From positions 186,001 to 250,000 of the forward strand of contig JAVHNS010000005.1 of the NCBI GenBank assembly GCA_036872755.1: a stretch of 64,000 nt of DNA, written 5' to 3'. Below the pieces are notes generated by a model, which was not told the DNA's origin, searched no databases, and saw only the letters and a program-made list of their open reading frames with translations. Below are positions 36,226 to 48,541 of this stretch, piece after piece; within the stretch, counting starts at the first letter, position 1, and every line of letters starts with the position of its first letter. This stretch comes from Orbilia blumenaviensis (lineage: Eukaryota > Ascomycota > Orbiliomycetes > Orbiliales > Orbiliaceae). The translations under genes and the position numbers were made by a program.

Positions 36226-39200
36226 TCAGGGCTTCTCGGTACTGGCACCGCTAGATGTATCTGGGGGTGTCCTTGTCCCTGTCGCGGGTGGCAACTTCTC
36301 AGACTGTGCTGATGGATCAGAGGCCTCTCGCGATACCTGTGATGGTTCTCTTGAGACTGGTATTGGGAACCCTCTGTCTGCGTCCATTGGCTTCTCGATC
36401 GGACTCCAGCCGCCAACGCTACCAGCAACTATGCTAGGAACCATTGCTGCGGCTGCGAATGCTGAATTGCTCCTTGATCGCTTCCTCCTGTGGCTGCTAG
36501 GACTAGGTGGTGGGATCTGGGAGTTGTCGTCCGGCGAGCCAGGTGGTTGGTGCGAGCTGGATTTCGAGAGTGGTAGAAGACGATGTTTGATTTCCTTGGT
36601 CTTAAACTTCAAAGAATTGAGACGACCACCACGGATCATCTTGATGAATTGGAGTTCTTGGCGGATATCTTCAATACCCTGGTTCCATTCGAATCGGTGT
36701 TCATCGTCAGTAACGAAAAGGTCTGGAGTCTTCCTATCCCTGTACATAGCCTTTGGTAGAATCTTCTTGAAGACCGGATCGGGAATGAGACGGATAACAA
36801 CACCAATCAGAAGAGAGATAGCGCCCAGGATCAAGGAAATGGCCCATTGTGGACCATCCAAGCGAACAACACGAAGAGCAGCACCACCAACAAAGATGAT
36901 CATTACTTGACCACCCACCATAACGATGTTGATCAGAATGAAGAACAAATTTCGGTGAAGACCCTCGAAGATATTGAACTTATTATCAAGGCGACGATTG
37001 TTGTACTGATTGAAGATCTGCATCCAAACGAAAGTGTTAAAGACAAGGGAGGAAAGCTCGTCTCGTTTGTGCTCCTGACTCAAGTCGTAACCCAAAATGC
37101 TTCCACCAGCGAAGTGAAGGACGAAAGTGACAACGAGTTGGTAAATAGCTTGTCCGATAATCATTTTCCACATGTTTACGGTAATAAGAGGAGCAGACTT
37201 TCTTTGTGGTGGGCGGTTGAGGATCTCTTTTGATGGTGGGTCGGTCGCGAGGGCTAAGGCAGCGAATGTATCCATGATTAAATTGACCCAAAGAAGCTGA
37301 ACGGCTCGGAGGACAGGTTGTTCGTCTTCGGAAGCAACAGCAGTAACGAAGGCAAGTAAGACAGCAGTGATGTTGACGGTCAATTGAAACTATGCGGTAA
37401 TTATTAATATAGCCCGAATAATAGAAAACCGATGGGCTCTTACCTGCAAGAACTTCTTCACGGCATCGTTCACGGCACGACCCCACATCAGAGCTTTGAC
37501 AATAGAAGAGAAGTTGTCGTCCATCAAGATAATAGCCGAAGCTTCCTTTGCAACCTCAGTACCACTACATTTGTTGTTAGCTGCGTAATTGATATCAGAT
37601 TGCATGCCAAGTACTTACGCAATACCCATAGAGAAACCAATATCGGCCATTTTCAAGGCAGGTCCATCGTTGGTACCATCTCCAGTGACGGCGACTGTTT
37701 CTCCCATTTCTTTGAGGTTTCGGACAAGGATTTGTTTATCTTCGGGGCTAGATCGGGCAAGGACTTGGAGGCGTGGGATAAGTTCTCGCATTTGATTCTT
37801 GGTGAGGCGCCTGAAGTCCGGTCCTTCCATGACAAGACCGCCTTCCGTGTAAATTCCGCACTCGGTGGCGATTGCCTTTGCCGTAATAACGTTGTCACCT
37901 GTAACCATTCGAACGAAGACACCTGCCTTCTGACACTGCCTAACAGCCTCAGGGACACCGGGTCTGAGGGGATCCTGGATACCAACGAGACACAAGAAAG
38001 TCATTTCCCTAAAGATATCCGAAAAGACGGCCTGCCTAGGGTCATCTTCCTCGACACGGGCACCACGGGGAGGCCATTCAGTGAAATCACGGTAGACGAG
38101 GCCGATAGTACGGAGAGAGCGTTTAGCAAATCCAACAATGGAGCCTTCAATAGCTTCGATTTCAGATCCACTGAGTTGGGCTTCAGAGAGTGCCGCAGAT
38201 GGGTCGGCAATGATCTTCGAGGTTTGTTTGAGTAAGATTTCGGAGGCACCTTTAACGTAGAGACGATATTTTCCGGAAGGAAGGCTGACAACTGCAGCCA
38301 TGCATTTGCGAGCGGAGTCGAAAGGAACCAATTGAACGACGCTAGCATTACTTCTTTCGTGAGCGAGCGGTCCCATACCGAGGTGGTCGCGTGCAAAACT
38401 GAGTAGAGCAGTTTCCGTCTTGGATCCGATGAAAGCAGGCTTTCCATCTTCTTCGCCTTCGAATGCCGTGGAATTTATCGTGATAGATTGAACGAGCAAA
38501 GCCTTGACTTCGTCGGAGAGGTGGCCATTTACATCGTTCATTGGCATTTCGTTGTGCTTTTTCCCGGTCCCTTCACTCTGAGCCCCGAAGTTCAAATGCT
38601 TGCCCAGGACACCAGCGACAACAGTCATTTTGTTCTGTGTAAGGGTACCAGTTTTGTCGGAACATACAGTTGTAGCATTACCCATGGTTTCGCAAGATCG
38701 TAGGACACGGACCAAATTGTTATCCCGCAACATGCGTGTAGTTGCGAACGCCAATGCAAGAGTGACAGCCAAAGGTAGACCTTCCGGCACCGCGACAACA
38801 ACAATTGTGATCGCAGTGATTAGAATTTGTATAAACCGCTGGGCTTTCTCATCTGCGCTGCCATTAAAATTCTTAAGGTTGGCCAAAAACCTGATAAGGA
38901 GGACGACAAAGAGAAGTAGAGCTGCGGCACCACCAATCTTGGCGATTCCTTCAGCGAGACCGTTTAGTTTAACCTGTAGGGGAGTAGCTTCGACGTCCTC
39001 TCTAAGAGCCATCATGATCTTTCCGTGACTAGAATTGACACCGACGCTTGTGACGAGATAAGTACCGACACCTTCTAAAACCTTTCCACCAGACAGAATA
39101 AATGGGTCAAGTTTTCTAGTGTTTGCACCAGCCATCATTTGAACCATGCATTCATCGGCAGGGGTTTTCTTTATTTGGTCAATTTCTCCTGTTGCGGAAC

Positions 39201-40364
39201 TTTCATCGCATTTGACGTTGTGCCCAGAAACAAACACACCATCGGCCGGAATCATATCACCAGGTTCAAGATAGAGAATATCACCGACAAGGATATCGTA
39301 AACGGAAATTTGAACTGCTTTGCCAGAGCGCATAGCCTTGACAACACGATCCTCTTTCTTCTTGTTGAGTTTTACGAATTGACGCTCCTTTTGCCAGTCA
39401 TTCCCTGCTCCAACAACCACGACGATTAAAACAGCGACAATAATTGCAACACCTTCCACCCACTCAACATGGGCTTCCTTGGATTCAGGATTGTTCGGAT
39501 TTCGTCGAGCGCGTTTTTGGGCTTGAATCGTTTGATAAATACCGAGGGCGAGAGAGATAACAGCGGCGGCAGAAAGCAAGATCAGGACCTTGTCCTGGAG
39601 TGCAATCCACATGAGCAAGAAAATGCTTTTGGCTTTCTTTTCGGGGAGGGTATTTCGTTTGTACACCCTTATTCTATCGGCGAAAGCTTGTTCGGATAAC
39701 TGAACTTGAGCTACTTCGTCGTCTGGAGTACCCGGTGCCTCTGGAGCGATGGCATCCTCCTGCGTCTTGCCCTTATAAGCCCCCAATTTCATCCTAGCTT
39801 CGTCGATAGTGACATTGCCATCCAAAAGAGTTTCGTCCAAACTGAGACCAGAGGTGACATTTGTACGCAACCCGTATTCTAAACCTTTCAACCCTCCCAA
39901 CGCCTTCAATGCAGGCATACTTTTAGGGTTGATCATTTTATTCAGTTCACCTGGTGTAAAGGCAAATCTATTGTCCTCCACTGTGAAATCTGCTTCAGTC
40001 CCGGGATCGGGTCGCAATGCCTCCTCGTCCGAGACTTCGGCTGCCGATGCGTGTGCAATCGTGGTGCCGCCATTAGAAGAAGTCGGTGATTGGAAATTCT
40101 TCTCATCTATAGAGTTTCCTCTTGAATCGGCTCCAGGAACTTCGAGGAAGGGTTTTCCGGATCGCGATGCTGGTTTGATAGACTCATCGCCAGGTGCTAG
40201 AGTGCTGCCCTGTGGGGATACCGAACTCCCCTGCTCCTAGGTATGGTGTTAGTAATGCCTTTTATATATCGCGAGGCGGGTATATGGGGTAGGAAACTCA
40301 CCGATGTAATTATTTTCGGAACCTCAGGCTTTGGAGAGCCCAAGGGTTGACTTGGGTCCGACAT
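36226..40364 (-). CDS. PMC1: P-type IIB calcium-transporting ATPase (Pmc1/PMCA type)
   Basis: Pumps Ca2+ out of the cytosol, usually into the vacuole in fungi, restoring low cytosolic Ca2+ after signals. Exons 40364-40302, 40236-37619, 37564-37444 and 37389-36226 give 1,321 aa with all phases closing. Landmarks in order: a Ser-rich N-terminus; cation pump N-terminal helices; [20 protein letters not shown] in the M4 region; the phosphorylation site [23 protein letters not shown]; the hinge [15 protein letters not shown]; and the M6 signature [18 protein letters not shown]. The last ~150 residues are a Ser/Pro-rich tail, where PMCA-type pumps carry regulatory sequence. The gene lies about 12 kb from the Ca2+ influx channel CCH1 on the same strand. 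Vacuolar versus plasma-membrane location cannot be decided by reading. Confidence 0.95.
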
Positions 40365-42618
40365 TTTTTATTAGAATTAATATTGTTATTCGATGATTAA
40401 ATGTTGTATTGGGTGTCGATAGATTGAGGACGTTAAGCACACTATAACGAAAGACGTGTTTAGCATTCTTGACCAAGGCCTGCTTGCAGAGTGTTAATGA
40501 TTGATGATGTTGTCAAGCAAGATGCTGCGATGAGGTTGCACAGCGGATGAGGTGGGATGAGGTGAGCTGTATGAGTGTGGCTGTGAAGTGGATTGCCTGA
40601 CTTGTTCGTGCAGGGCTTCAGAGACAACCAAGCAAGAGCCCAATGGTCAAACAGGAAACAGGAAACAGCAACTAGCCAGCCAGCCAGTCGTGAAACAGTT
40701 TTTGTGGTCAACGGGCAGCTATCAACAAGGGGAACAGTGGTAGTGCGTGAATTGTAGGTAGCGGTGACGATGGTGGCCGACAATAAAGAACAAAGGGAAA
40801 CAAAGGGATCTGGGGGAAGAGGTAGTATAAGGCAATGGGAGCGGGCTATGGACGTGAGATCTACAGCACAAACAGCCTCACGTAGAATCCTGTCGTCACT
40901 ACACTAACCTCGAATCTTCATCAGTCGCCGCGAAAATTCCAAATTCACAACCAAATCCACCAGTTTAAAGCCTCGAGACACCGAACGTCTGTCTGCTCTT
41001 GCCCACCGGCCAATTATTTAATTAATTGTTGTGATAGTATGTATTCCCCTGCGCGAATGTATCGTGTATCGTGTGACTGCAAGCGTTTCCTCTATTCCTT
41101 CCGACTAAAAATACCGATTGTTAGGGAGATATCCGGGAGAGAACGACTTCGATGATTATCGTAGGGCTGGCCATCTACGGGGGTCGAAACCGGAACGGAA
41201 TCGTGTGTACTCCGTCGTATAAAGCCGTGGACGTTGCCTCACGTTCGAGATAACTATCGGGCGTAAGTAAGAACCGCCTCCTTTTTTTTACAGCAATATC
41301 CTACGATATAGAATTAAAAAAATAAAAATAAAAATAAAAATTCAGGACTGATGGAATATTTAAGGGAGTGCTTGAAAAGATAGGGAAAAGAGGAGAGAGC
41401 AAGGAGAGACTCAAAGAAAGAGGGAAAAAATGCAGCCAATGCGTTCAAAATTGGGGAAAGGGATTTCAATACGGTACTGTACACACACCGCCATCAAATT
41501 GGGCTAAGAATTTAATATCGAGGCCTTGTACCTGACAACTGCGATCCCCCAAGCACAGCCCCAAAGCCAAGTCCCTAGCCCATGGCCGAACTCTGCTGGT
41601 TTCGACCTCATTATGATGGCACTCTCCAGTTCAATCAAGCATATTCACGCATCGTGGCCTGCCACCCCAGAAATCTTGTTTGCATTAGGCTCTGTTGTGA
41701 ACTGGCCGTGAATTGGCCCTTTACATTGCGGAGCTGAGAGATCCAAAGAGACCTGACCAAGACGTCGACTTGGCGAACACGTCTTTCCACTCATCGACCT
41801 CCACCATAAGGAGGTCCTCTTGGGGGCCCGTTTCCGCTTGATTGACACCTTCTCCTGTCTAAATTTCGGCAATTACTACCTTCCGGCTCCTGCCTGCTTC
41901 TCGTTCTCACGGGACAGCGAACAAGCACATCTATCTGCCTGGCTGCCGTTGTCACGACAGGAGCACCCGACATAAACATCACATCCACGAACTATTATCA
42001 CTAACTTAACATTTAGTGGTATGTACTAGTACTTGCTAGTATATACTGACATATCATATCCAGCATCTCGATAAATCTGAGCTTCCGGATCGTTATTAGC
42101 AGGTCTCGATAAGTCTGCACCATAGAGCCTGGCCAGCCTTAAAGGCCGTAGTCGTGCATCCACTCCCTTCCGTCCCTTGTCAGCCTCTAGAGATGGCATG
42201 CCGCTAGAGAACCTTTCCCCCTCTTGTGTACCCATACCCCGTTCTGCCCTTTAAGCTTTTGTTCTTTTCGTCTCGAATCTCATCCCAGTCTCATCACTAT
42301 CACCGTTCTCTCAACATCTACACTTGATCGAGAAGGAAATTACCAAAATGCATGCCAAGGCCATTCCTCGCTCCTGATTCCCAAGAGCTTGATTGGGCTT
42401 CAACCTGTGAAAATCCCCAAACAGACCCCAACCCAAATCTCGGAAATTATCTGTTGCTTCTCCATGCAAATCCCTCTCGATTGTTTGTCGCGCGATTCCC
42501 GCAACCAACAGCACAAGAATCGAGGCGTTTCCACCAAAGAATTGGCATTACACATCTGCTTTCGTATTGAAAGTTTTCACTACTTCTTTCATTCTCGCGA
42601 ATGCGAACGTTCCCTGCC

Positions 42619-42644
42619 TTTTTTTTTTTTTTTTTTTTTTTTTT
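42619..42644. repeat. Poly(T) tract
   Basis: About 26 consecutive T in non-coding DNA. It is one of several long homopolymers in the window and could be a retroelement poly(A) remnant or simple slippage; no adjacent element was seen. Confidence 0.9.
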
Positions 42645-43239
42645 CATTGGCCCCACCTGCTTTAAATTCCCTGGGTTTTCATCAACCACTGCAGAAGCGA
42701 GAATCCATCGGTGTCAGGGACAAAAGTTTGTCGACTGCGACTTCCAAAGCCGGCATACACCTCCATACCAAGCTTAGTTCCAAGAACCTATCGTCACAGA
42801 AGCTTGACTATGGCAGAAAGCTGAAAATTGCTTAATTCTCTTAATTCCCTAGCCCTGTGCAATCTTTATCGTCAAACCCGGCGCGTATGCATACCACGAA
42901 AGAAACAGGCAGGTAACCCCAAATACGTTTTCGAACCTGGCAAATATGGTTTCGAAATTTATTCTCGAAGTCCTGATCGAATATTCTGTTCTATGCGCTT
43001 ACCTGGTACCAAGGCTTCGCGAAAGGCAGCACTCAGCTCACCAACCCTTCCGTGTCTAAGCGCCCTCTAAGAGAGCTTAAAATTTTTCTTTTTTCCGATA
43101 GAAAATGCCGCTAACTTTTAGCTTCCTCTCGCTAATGCAATGCACGGTCTTTCGATCCTTTGGCTTCACGATTCCATCGCAGACACGTTTCAATTTTCTT
43201 TCCTTTGCAGCGCTGGCAGTGAAAAGCTTGACCTAGGAT

Positions 43240-43277
43240 GAGAAGAAGAAGAAGAAGAAGAAGAAGAAGAAGAAGAA
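43240..43277. repeat. (AGA)n / GAA triplet microsatellite
   Basis: About 12 uninterrupted AGA units in non-coding DNA. This is a pure homopurine tract of the kind able to form triplex structures, and a likely length polymorphism between isolates. Confidence 0.95.
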
Positions 43278-44459
43278 AAAGCCGTCGGGCCTCGAGTCTC
43301 GATGCCAGGTGACGATGCAAGACCGATGAGAATTGATATCTCATTCTTGTGCCACCTACGAAAACACACCACTCCATCGTGGCATCCCCCGCCTTGCATT
43401 AAAATTCCTGATTCATAAGCACCCAGGCACCTCTCCAATCCAATTTCTTAATTAATTGATATCCAGCTGGCCCCAAGATGAAAACCAAAATTATCGCCAG
43501 GGCCAGGCCTGCAGAGCTTTTTAATATCAGCCAGTCAACCTAGAACAACCATAGTTCATAATTCTTGCAATGCGACAGACAGCCGCCGATCTCTGTGGCT
43601 GCTATGTCATTCTGGCTCAGGGTCATGAGAAGAGACACGAGGTTAGGGGTGGCTAGAGAACAACTCGAGTTTAAGATGATACAGGTTTTGTTGAGAGCCA
43701 CGAAACCGGTTCTCAGACACCTTCAACGTGCAATTATGTAAACCTCAAGGACGTCTCCCGTCTATTGACAAGCCCTAAATGTCACACCAAGTACAGTTCC
43801 TTCCCGGTAGAACCGCCTCACGGGATGGTTACACTAGATGAAGAACAACAGGTGCCGACACAGACAGTACCACAAAACCGCCCCATTTGAAAAGATCCCG
43901 AAGCAAACAGCCAACGAAACCATGTGTTACACCTAAGACTGACCAAGCAAGAATAACCGGTTTCGACTTTCTATGTTTTCTCCACTTTTTCAACCCCATG
44001 TGCGCATATCTGTTGAAAACGTTTAGCCGTTGGTTTGAGAAAGTCGTCATTGTGCATTCGTCAACCTGGTCGATAATGCAGGCTGTTAGTCCAACGGTCG
44101 TAGCACCTGCAACATAGTATCCCAATCTCGATATTCCCACGGACTTCTTCCACCCAAGAAATCCACGGTGATCACAAATTCGAGCGCTCACCAAATATGC
44201 GTTATTATTTCACCACTCACGTCACGAAATCACAATTTTGAAAAAAAAAAGGTAATCAAGAAATTCCAGTAATTATTCTTCGACCAGAATACCCCAACTT
44301 GAGTAAATCCTCTCATCCACAAATCGATACCCAAGGACCCCGCTTATGCAGCCCTCCCCAACAGCCAGACCGCAGAATGTTTGAATATTACATATTATAT
44401 AATTACAGCCGGTTTTATATAGCGATCCCCCAAATCAACGCTTTGGTGTGTGTTGTTCT

Positions 44460-45448
44460 TTACTCCAGCTTGATTGTGCCATCAGTTCCAGTGATCAATT
44501 CGATTTCTCCTGGAATGACAGTTCCATTCTCAATAGCGGCGGCGTGACCACGGGCGAGCTGGCCATAGACAGGGTAGTACTGATCCAACCATGGCAAGAT
44601 CTAAAAAAGCACGTTTTCGTTAGCTTAAATTCTCAACCGTGGTATAAAACCCCACAAGCCCCCCAACTAAAATAGCGCCGAGGAAGAAGTATATATAAGC
44701 ATAGACATATGGAACATACCGTAGCAGCGCCAGGGGTGAAGTTCCAGTTCTTCATCAAATCGCAGACAATGTAGAAGAGCGAGACGATGTTGACACCGGC
44801 GTTGCGCATTTGGTCGTTGCTGATATCACGGATCAATGGGGTGGTGGTTCCGGAGGCCTCGACGTTGGCCCAGACGCTGTATCCTTCTTGACGGAGGGCG
44901 AGGGAAAGGAATGTCGTGCCTGTACATAGTATTTATTATTAGCCAACCGATTCTCTTGGTACCAATGGAAGAATTAAAACGGGGGGTGGAAACATACAAA
45001 CATCCGTAACAATACCGCCAACGATAACCTGAGTACGGTTGGTAGCCTTGATAGCAGCCTTGAATTCCTCGTTGTCCCAAGCGCTGACTTGTCCGTTCCT
45101 CTGAATCAATGGTGCATCCGGGTACATCTCCAAGATCTCCTTTGGAAGAGGTCCATTTGGTCCCTGTTGGGCAGAGGTAGTCATAACAACCGGGATATCA
45201 AAGATCTTTCCAAGAGCAGCATGGGCCATCATGTTGTGGTAGTAAAGGGTAGAGTCGAAGTCACGGGCGAGCTGGAAGAGCCCAACCTGGAGATCAAGGA
45301 TGAGGAGAACGGCCTTATCGATCTCGAGACGCTCCCATGGAACCTTGACGGCGTTGGCGAGAGGGTCATGTGGCTTAGGAGGCTTGTTTGTCTTGGTAGC
45401 AGCGGTAACGGCAGCGAAGCCGAGGAAGAGGATAGAGAAGAACTTCAT
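44460..45448 (-). CDS. Secreted isochorismatase-family (YcaC-like) hydrolase
   Basis: Cysteine hydrolase of the isochorismatase superfamily. Exons 45448-44998, 44919-44720 and 44600-44460 give 263 aa. The N-terminus MKFFSILFLGFAAVTAA is a signal peptide with a likely cleavage site after Ala, so the enzyme should enter the secretory path. The fold starts with LLILDLQVGLFQL, carrying the catalytic Asp. The catalytic Cys lies in GGIVTDVCTTF, and its codon is split by the first intron. TTSAQQGPNGPLPKEIL and WANVEASGTTTPL match the YcaC-like subgroup, whose physiological substrate is unknown. True isochorismate cleavage is not implied. A TATA box lies about 210 bp upstream. N-linked sites (NRT, NGT) fit secretion. 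The family call is strong; the substrate is open. Confidence 0.92.
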
Positions 45449-48400
45449 TTTGAAAATATCTTAATATATGGTGCTCGACCTGTCAGAATTGGGGAATTTA
45501 GACTGGGAGCTTTTGTTAGGAGGGTGATGATGATAAGATCAAGATCTCTAAAGCTGTGTAGCTCAATGGGTAACCTGTGAATGGCTTATGATCTGGGGAT
45601 TGATCTGAGGATGATGGTAAGGAAAAAAGAGACATTCGAAAGAGCATCCTCGGGTCCTTATATAGATTATCATCGCGGTCAATTGAATCTATTACCAACT
45701 CTGCTGTCGGCAATTGTTCCGGCCCTAGACCCAGTGGCATATCACCAAAGAGTCCACGGATTGACGTCAAAACTACCAGCATGACTGATCAGTAATGCTC
45801 GCGCCAGTACCAAATTTCCCAATCCCGAGATACCTTCTTTGAATCGAATCCATAGTTTTGTTGTTCGTAGTTGGGCCTTTTCGCAATTTTGCAATCACAA
45901 AGACCCCTGCGACGACGTCCTGCTATCCCAAATGCTACCTAGAGCTCCAGGAGGACGTGGTAGATTCCGCCAGGCAGGCAGGGCAGGGCGTGTTCCATTG
46001 CGACATTATCGTAGCCGCCCCACATGCCTAGGCCGTCTACTCGGCATATTCCTTGCTCCCAAGTCTTTGTTTCTTACGCCCTTTAGACCAATCCGTGCAA
46101 GATATCGTGTAAATCCCAAATACCAAGACAAGAAGAAGAAAGGGAGATATGTGCAGACCTGCAGATATTTACTTAGTAAAGTTTCAACGTGAGTGTTTAG
46201 TAAGTGTAGTAACCCCAGGTCGTGACCACTGACTAAACCAGCTACGTACCTAGCTTGGCTTCGTTCATCCGCGCCCATTATCGATATGAGCTCTAGCGCT
46301 CCCAGAATTACCTAGACTATAGCGCTCCGAGGTTTTTTGGCAGTTGAATTGGGGAAGTCTCTTGCTGGGGGTGGTTGTATGTGTAAAAGTGTTAACCGAT
46401 TACTCAACATGCATCTGCAGGGCAAGTGTGCATGGGTTTTTGCTTTCGTTTCGCTGCAAGGTCGAGCACTGCGTCGGGTTTTTTTACGAAGGGGGGCTCT
46501 CCTTTGCCACAGGGGAAAAGATTAATCCGGGCTGGAATAAAAATCCGGAAGAGTGTCTCTGAGCGGCTCTGTAAAGATAGAGGCGTTTACCTGAAAGCGT
46601 AGATGTTATAATACAAGGCCATGGATTTGGAATCGGATTACGAGGATCGAAGTGGACGTTAATAAGGTTAATAAGCCCCAAGTTGTGTTGCGTTGCATAA
46701 TTAGTGCGGTCACACAAAGATTCGATTCGAATTCGAAGCAGAGCAAAGGAAACGCCTCCTCGAAGCCTCGGCATTACATACTACAATATTGTATACATTC
46801 GATCGAACAATTGCAAAAGGTTGGCTGCTTAGTCTTCAGCCCTTCGGAACGCCAAAATTAAAGTAAACTTGCATTAGACTAGACTCCGTGGAACCTCGAG
46901 ACCAGGTACATCTTTCCAGCTTCCGCCTTAGTTTAGCAGAAGTGTAGTAGCACATGTACCCCCAATATTCATTTAATCCTCCCCACTCCACTCTTACTAC
47001 TACTACGGACTGCCCAACTCGAAACATACCCACAGGACGGGTAAAACGGGAATAGGCAACATGCAACGTTGATTTGCGAAAAAAAGATCGAAGCAAGTAA
47101 CCGGCGGGAGGAACTCGTATCGATATGGGGGAAGATGCAAACAAGCCAGTCATCCAAAAGATATAAACTTAGTAGCCTCGAAGATATATTCTCCACTTCT
47201 CTACCGGTTACCGGACACACCTTGACGCAGCTCAGCAGCAGTAGCAGTAATAGAAGGAGTTCACATCGTGATGGGATGTTTACTAACGAAGCAAACTGTA
47301 AAATCGAAGAAAAAAACGGCCGGGAACCCCGCTGTGGAGGAATTCCTAGACACGGTTTACTCTACCCCCCTCGTATAATTTTATTTACTCATCTGCAACC
47401 TCCAACGGTCATCCCTCGGCCTTCACTTTAAGAAGTGATCCTCGAGAGGAAGGCCGGGGTTTCGAATCGTTTGAACCACGAGTGTGAATACCGCCCGTTG
47501 AAATGCTGTTCCGCTCGATCAACAATTGCATTAATTGGATCGATTGATAGACACTGTCAAAGGGCGTTCCGTGTGCCCGTGCCGGCTATGTCCTAGCTTG
47601 CGTTATTGTGATTAGATGTGCTAACTCAGCAGAACAACGTGAGCTCGAATTTGCATGACAAAGAACCTGTGCTTAGTTTTGTCGACTCGTACGGCGTAAC
47701 ATTGCAGGGGCTGGAATGTTGAGTAAGCAGAAATTCCGAATTCCAACACTTGAAGGCTTTGGCCGAGTGTGTTGGAAATACGTGGCCATGAACATACATG
47801 TAACAAGGCTGGTAGATTCGATACAAAATAGATTGGCAGTGTCCTTCCTGTTCCGTGGTAGTGAAAGAGCGGTTTTCGGATCATATGGTCGGACGGGTGA
47901 ATCTGGCTATGGCAGATCAAGATATCAATGACAAATGCCAGTCCGACAGTAGGATGCGCATTACAACCCTCTACCCCCAAACTTGGTTATGAGATCGAGT
48001 ATGCTTGCGGTTAGGCCTCAGGCCACTATCACATCAGAGTAAACGTCTTGCGAACAATTTAAAAATGATATATTGAAGTAAAAACTTCTTTGGATGTTCT
48101 ATTATCTATCCTCTTCAACCCATCTAGCGGAAACCAATAATCTATCCCAAGTCTTACGACCAAAAAAAAAAAAATTCTATCCGCAAAAAAGGAAAACCAA
48201 GATACAATCCGCACCCAAGCAACTGCAAAACTAGAGCTCTCTACTTCGGTCGATAATTGGTTCCTTTCCATATGCTATAAGCTAACCATAACCTGGAGAG
48301 TTCCGAAACACAATCCAAAGTTACTAATCACGTTCCTCAAAAGTAGAAATAAAAAGGAAAGAATACTAAACCGGCCAATGACACGAATAAGGAGAATATG

Positions 48401-48541
48401 GGAATTAAAAAAAAAATTAGAGATACTTCCGGGAAAGCACGAGGAAACGCCCGACATGCGATAATATGCAACATGCAACATGAGGTGTACACCAATATGG
48501 GGGGGAGAGGGAAGATATCACAGTTAATGCACCGATGATAC
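45449..48541. other. 3.1 kb intergenic region
   Basis: Between the isochorismatase promoter and the thioesterase 3' end, both genes being on the minus strand. It has mixed composition, with an A run at about 48162-48174. Open frames are short and unsupported. No RNA gene, repeat family or domain was recognised. Confidence 0.5.
45658..45664 (-). promoter_or_regulatory. TATA box of the isochorismatase gene
   Basis: The minus strand reads CTATATAAGGACC about 210 bp upstream of the ATG at 45448. This is a near-consensus TATA element at a spacing usual for strongly or inducibly expressed fungal genes. Confidence 0.5.

Larger units (their letters stand above)
40365..44459. other. 4.1 kb intergenic region, PMC1 promoter side to isochorismatase 3' end
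   Basis: Upstream DNA of PMC1 and downstream DNA of the isochorismatase gene. It contains an A/T-rich AAAT repeat at 41318-41340, a T26 run at 42619-42644, an AGA/GAA triplet tract of about 12 units at 43240-43277, and TTAATTAA motifs at about 41017 and 43448. Long open frames such as 42224-42835 cross the T run and have no recognisable domain. No gene is supported. Confidence 0.5.

Noticed and set aside
42224..42835. 203-codon open frame on the plus strand
   Set aside because: Runs through the T26 homopolymer as poly-Phe, so it is an artefact of composition.
45555..45580. GCTCAATGGGTAACC-like sequence resembling a tRNA D-arm
   Set aside because: No T-arm or acceptor stem at tRNA spacing; it lies in the leader region of the isochorismatase gene.
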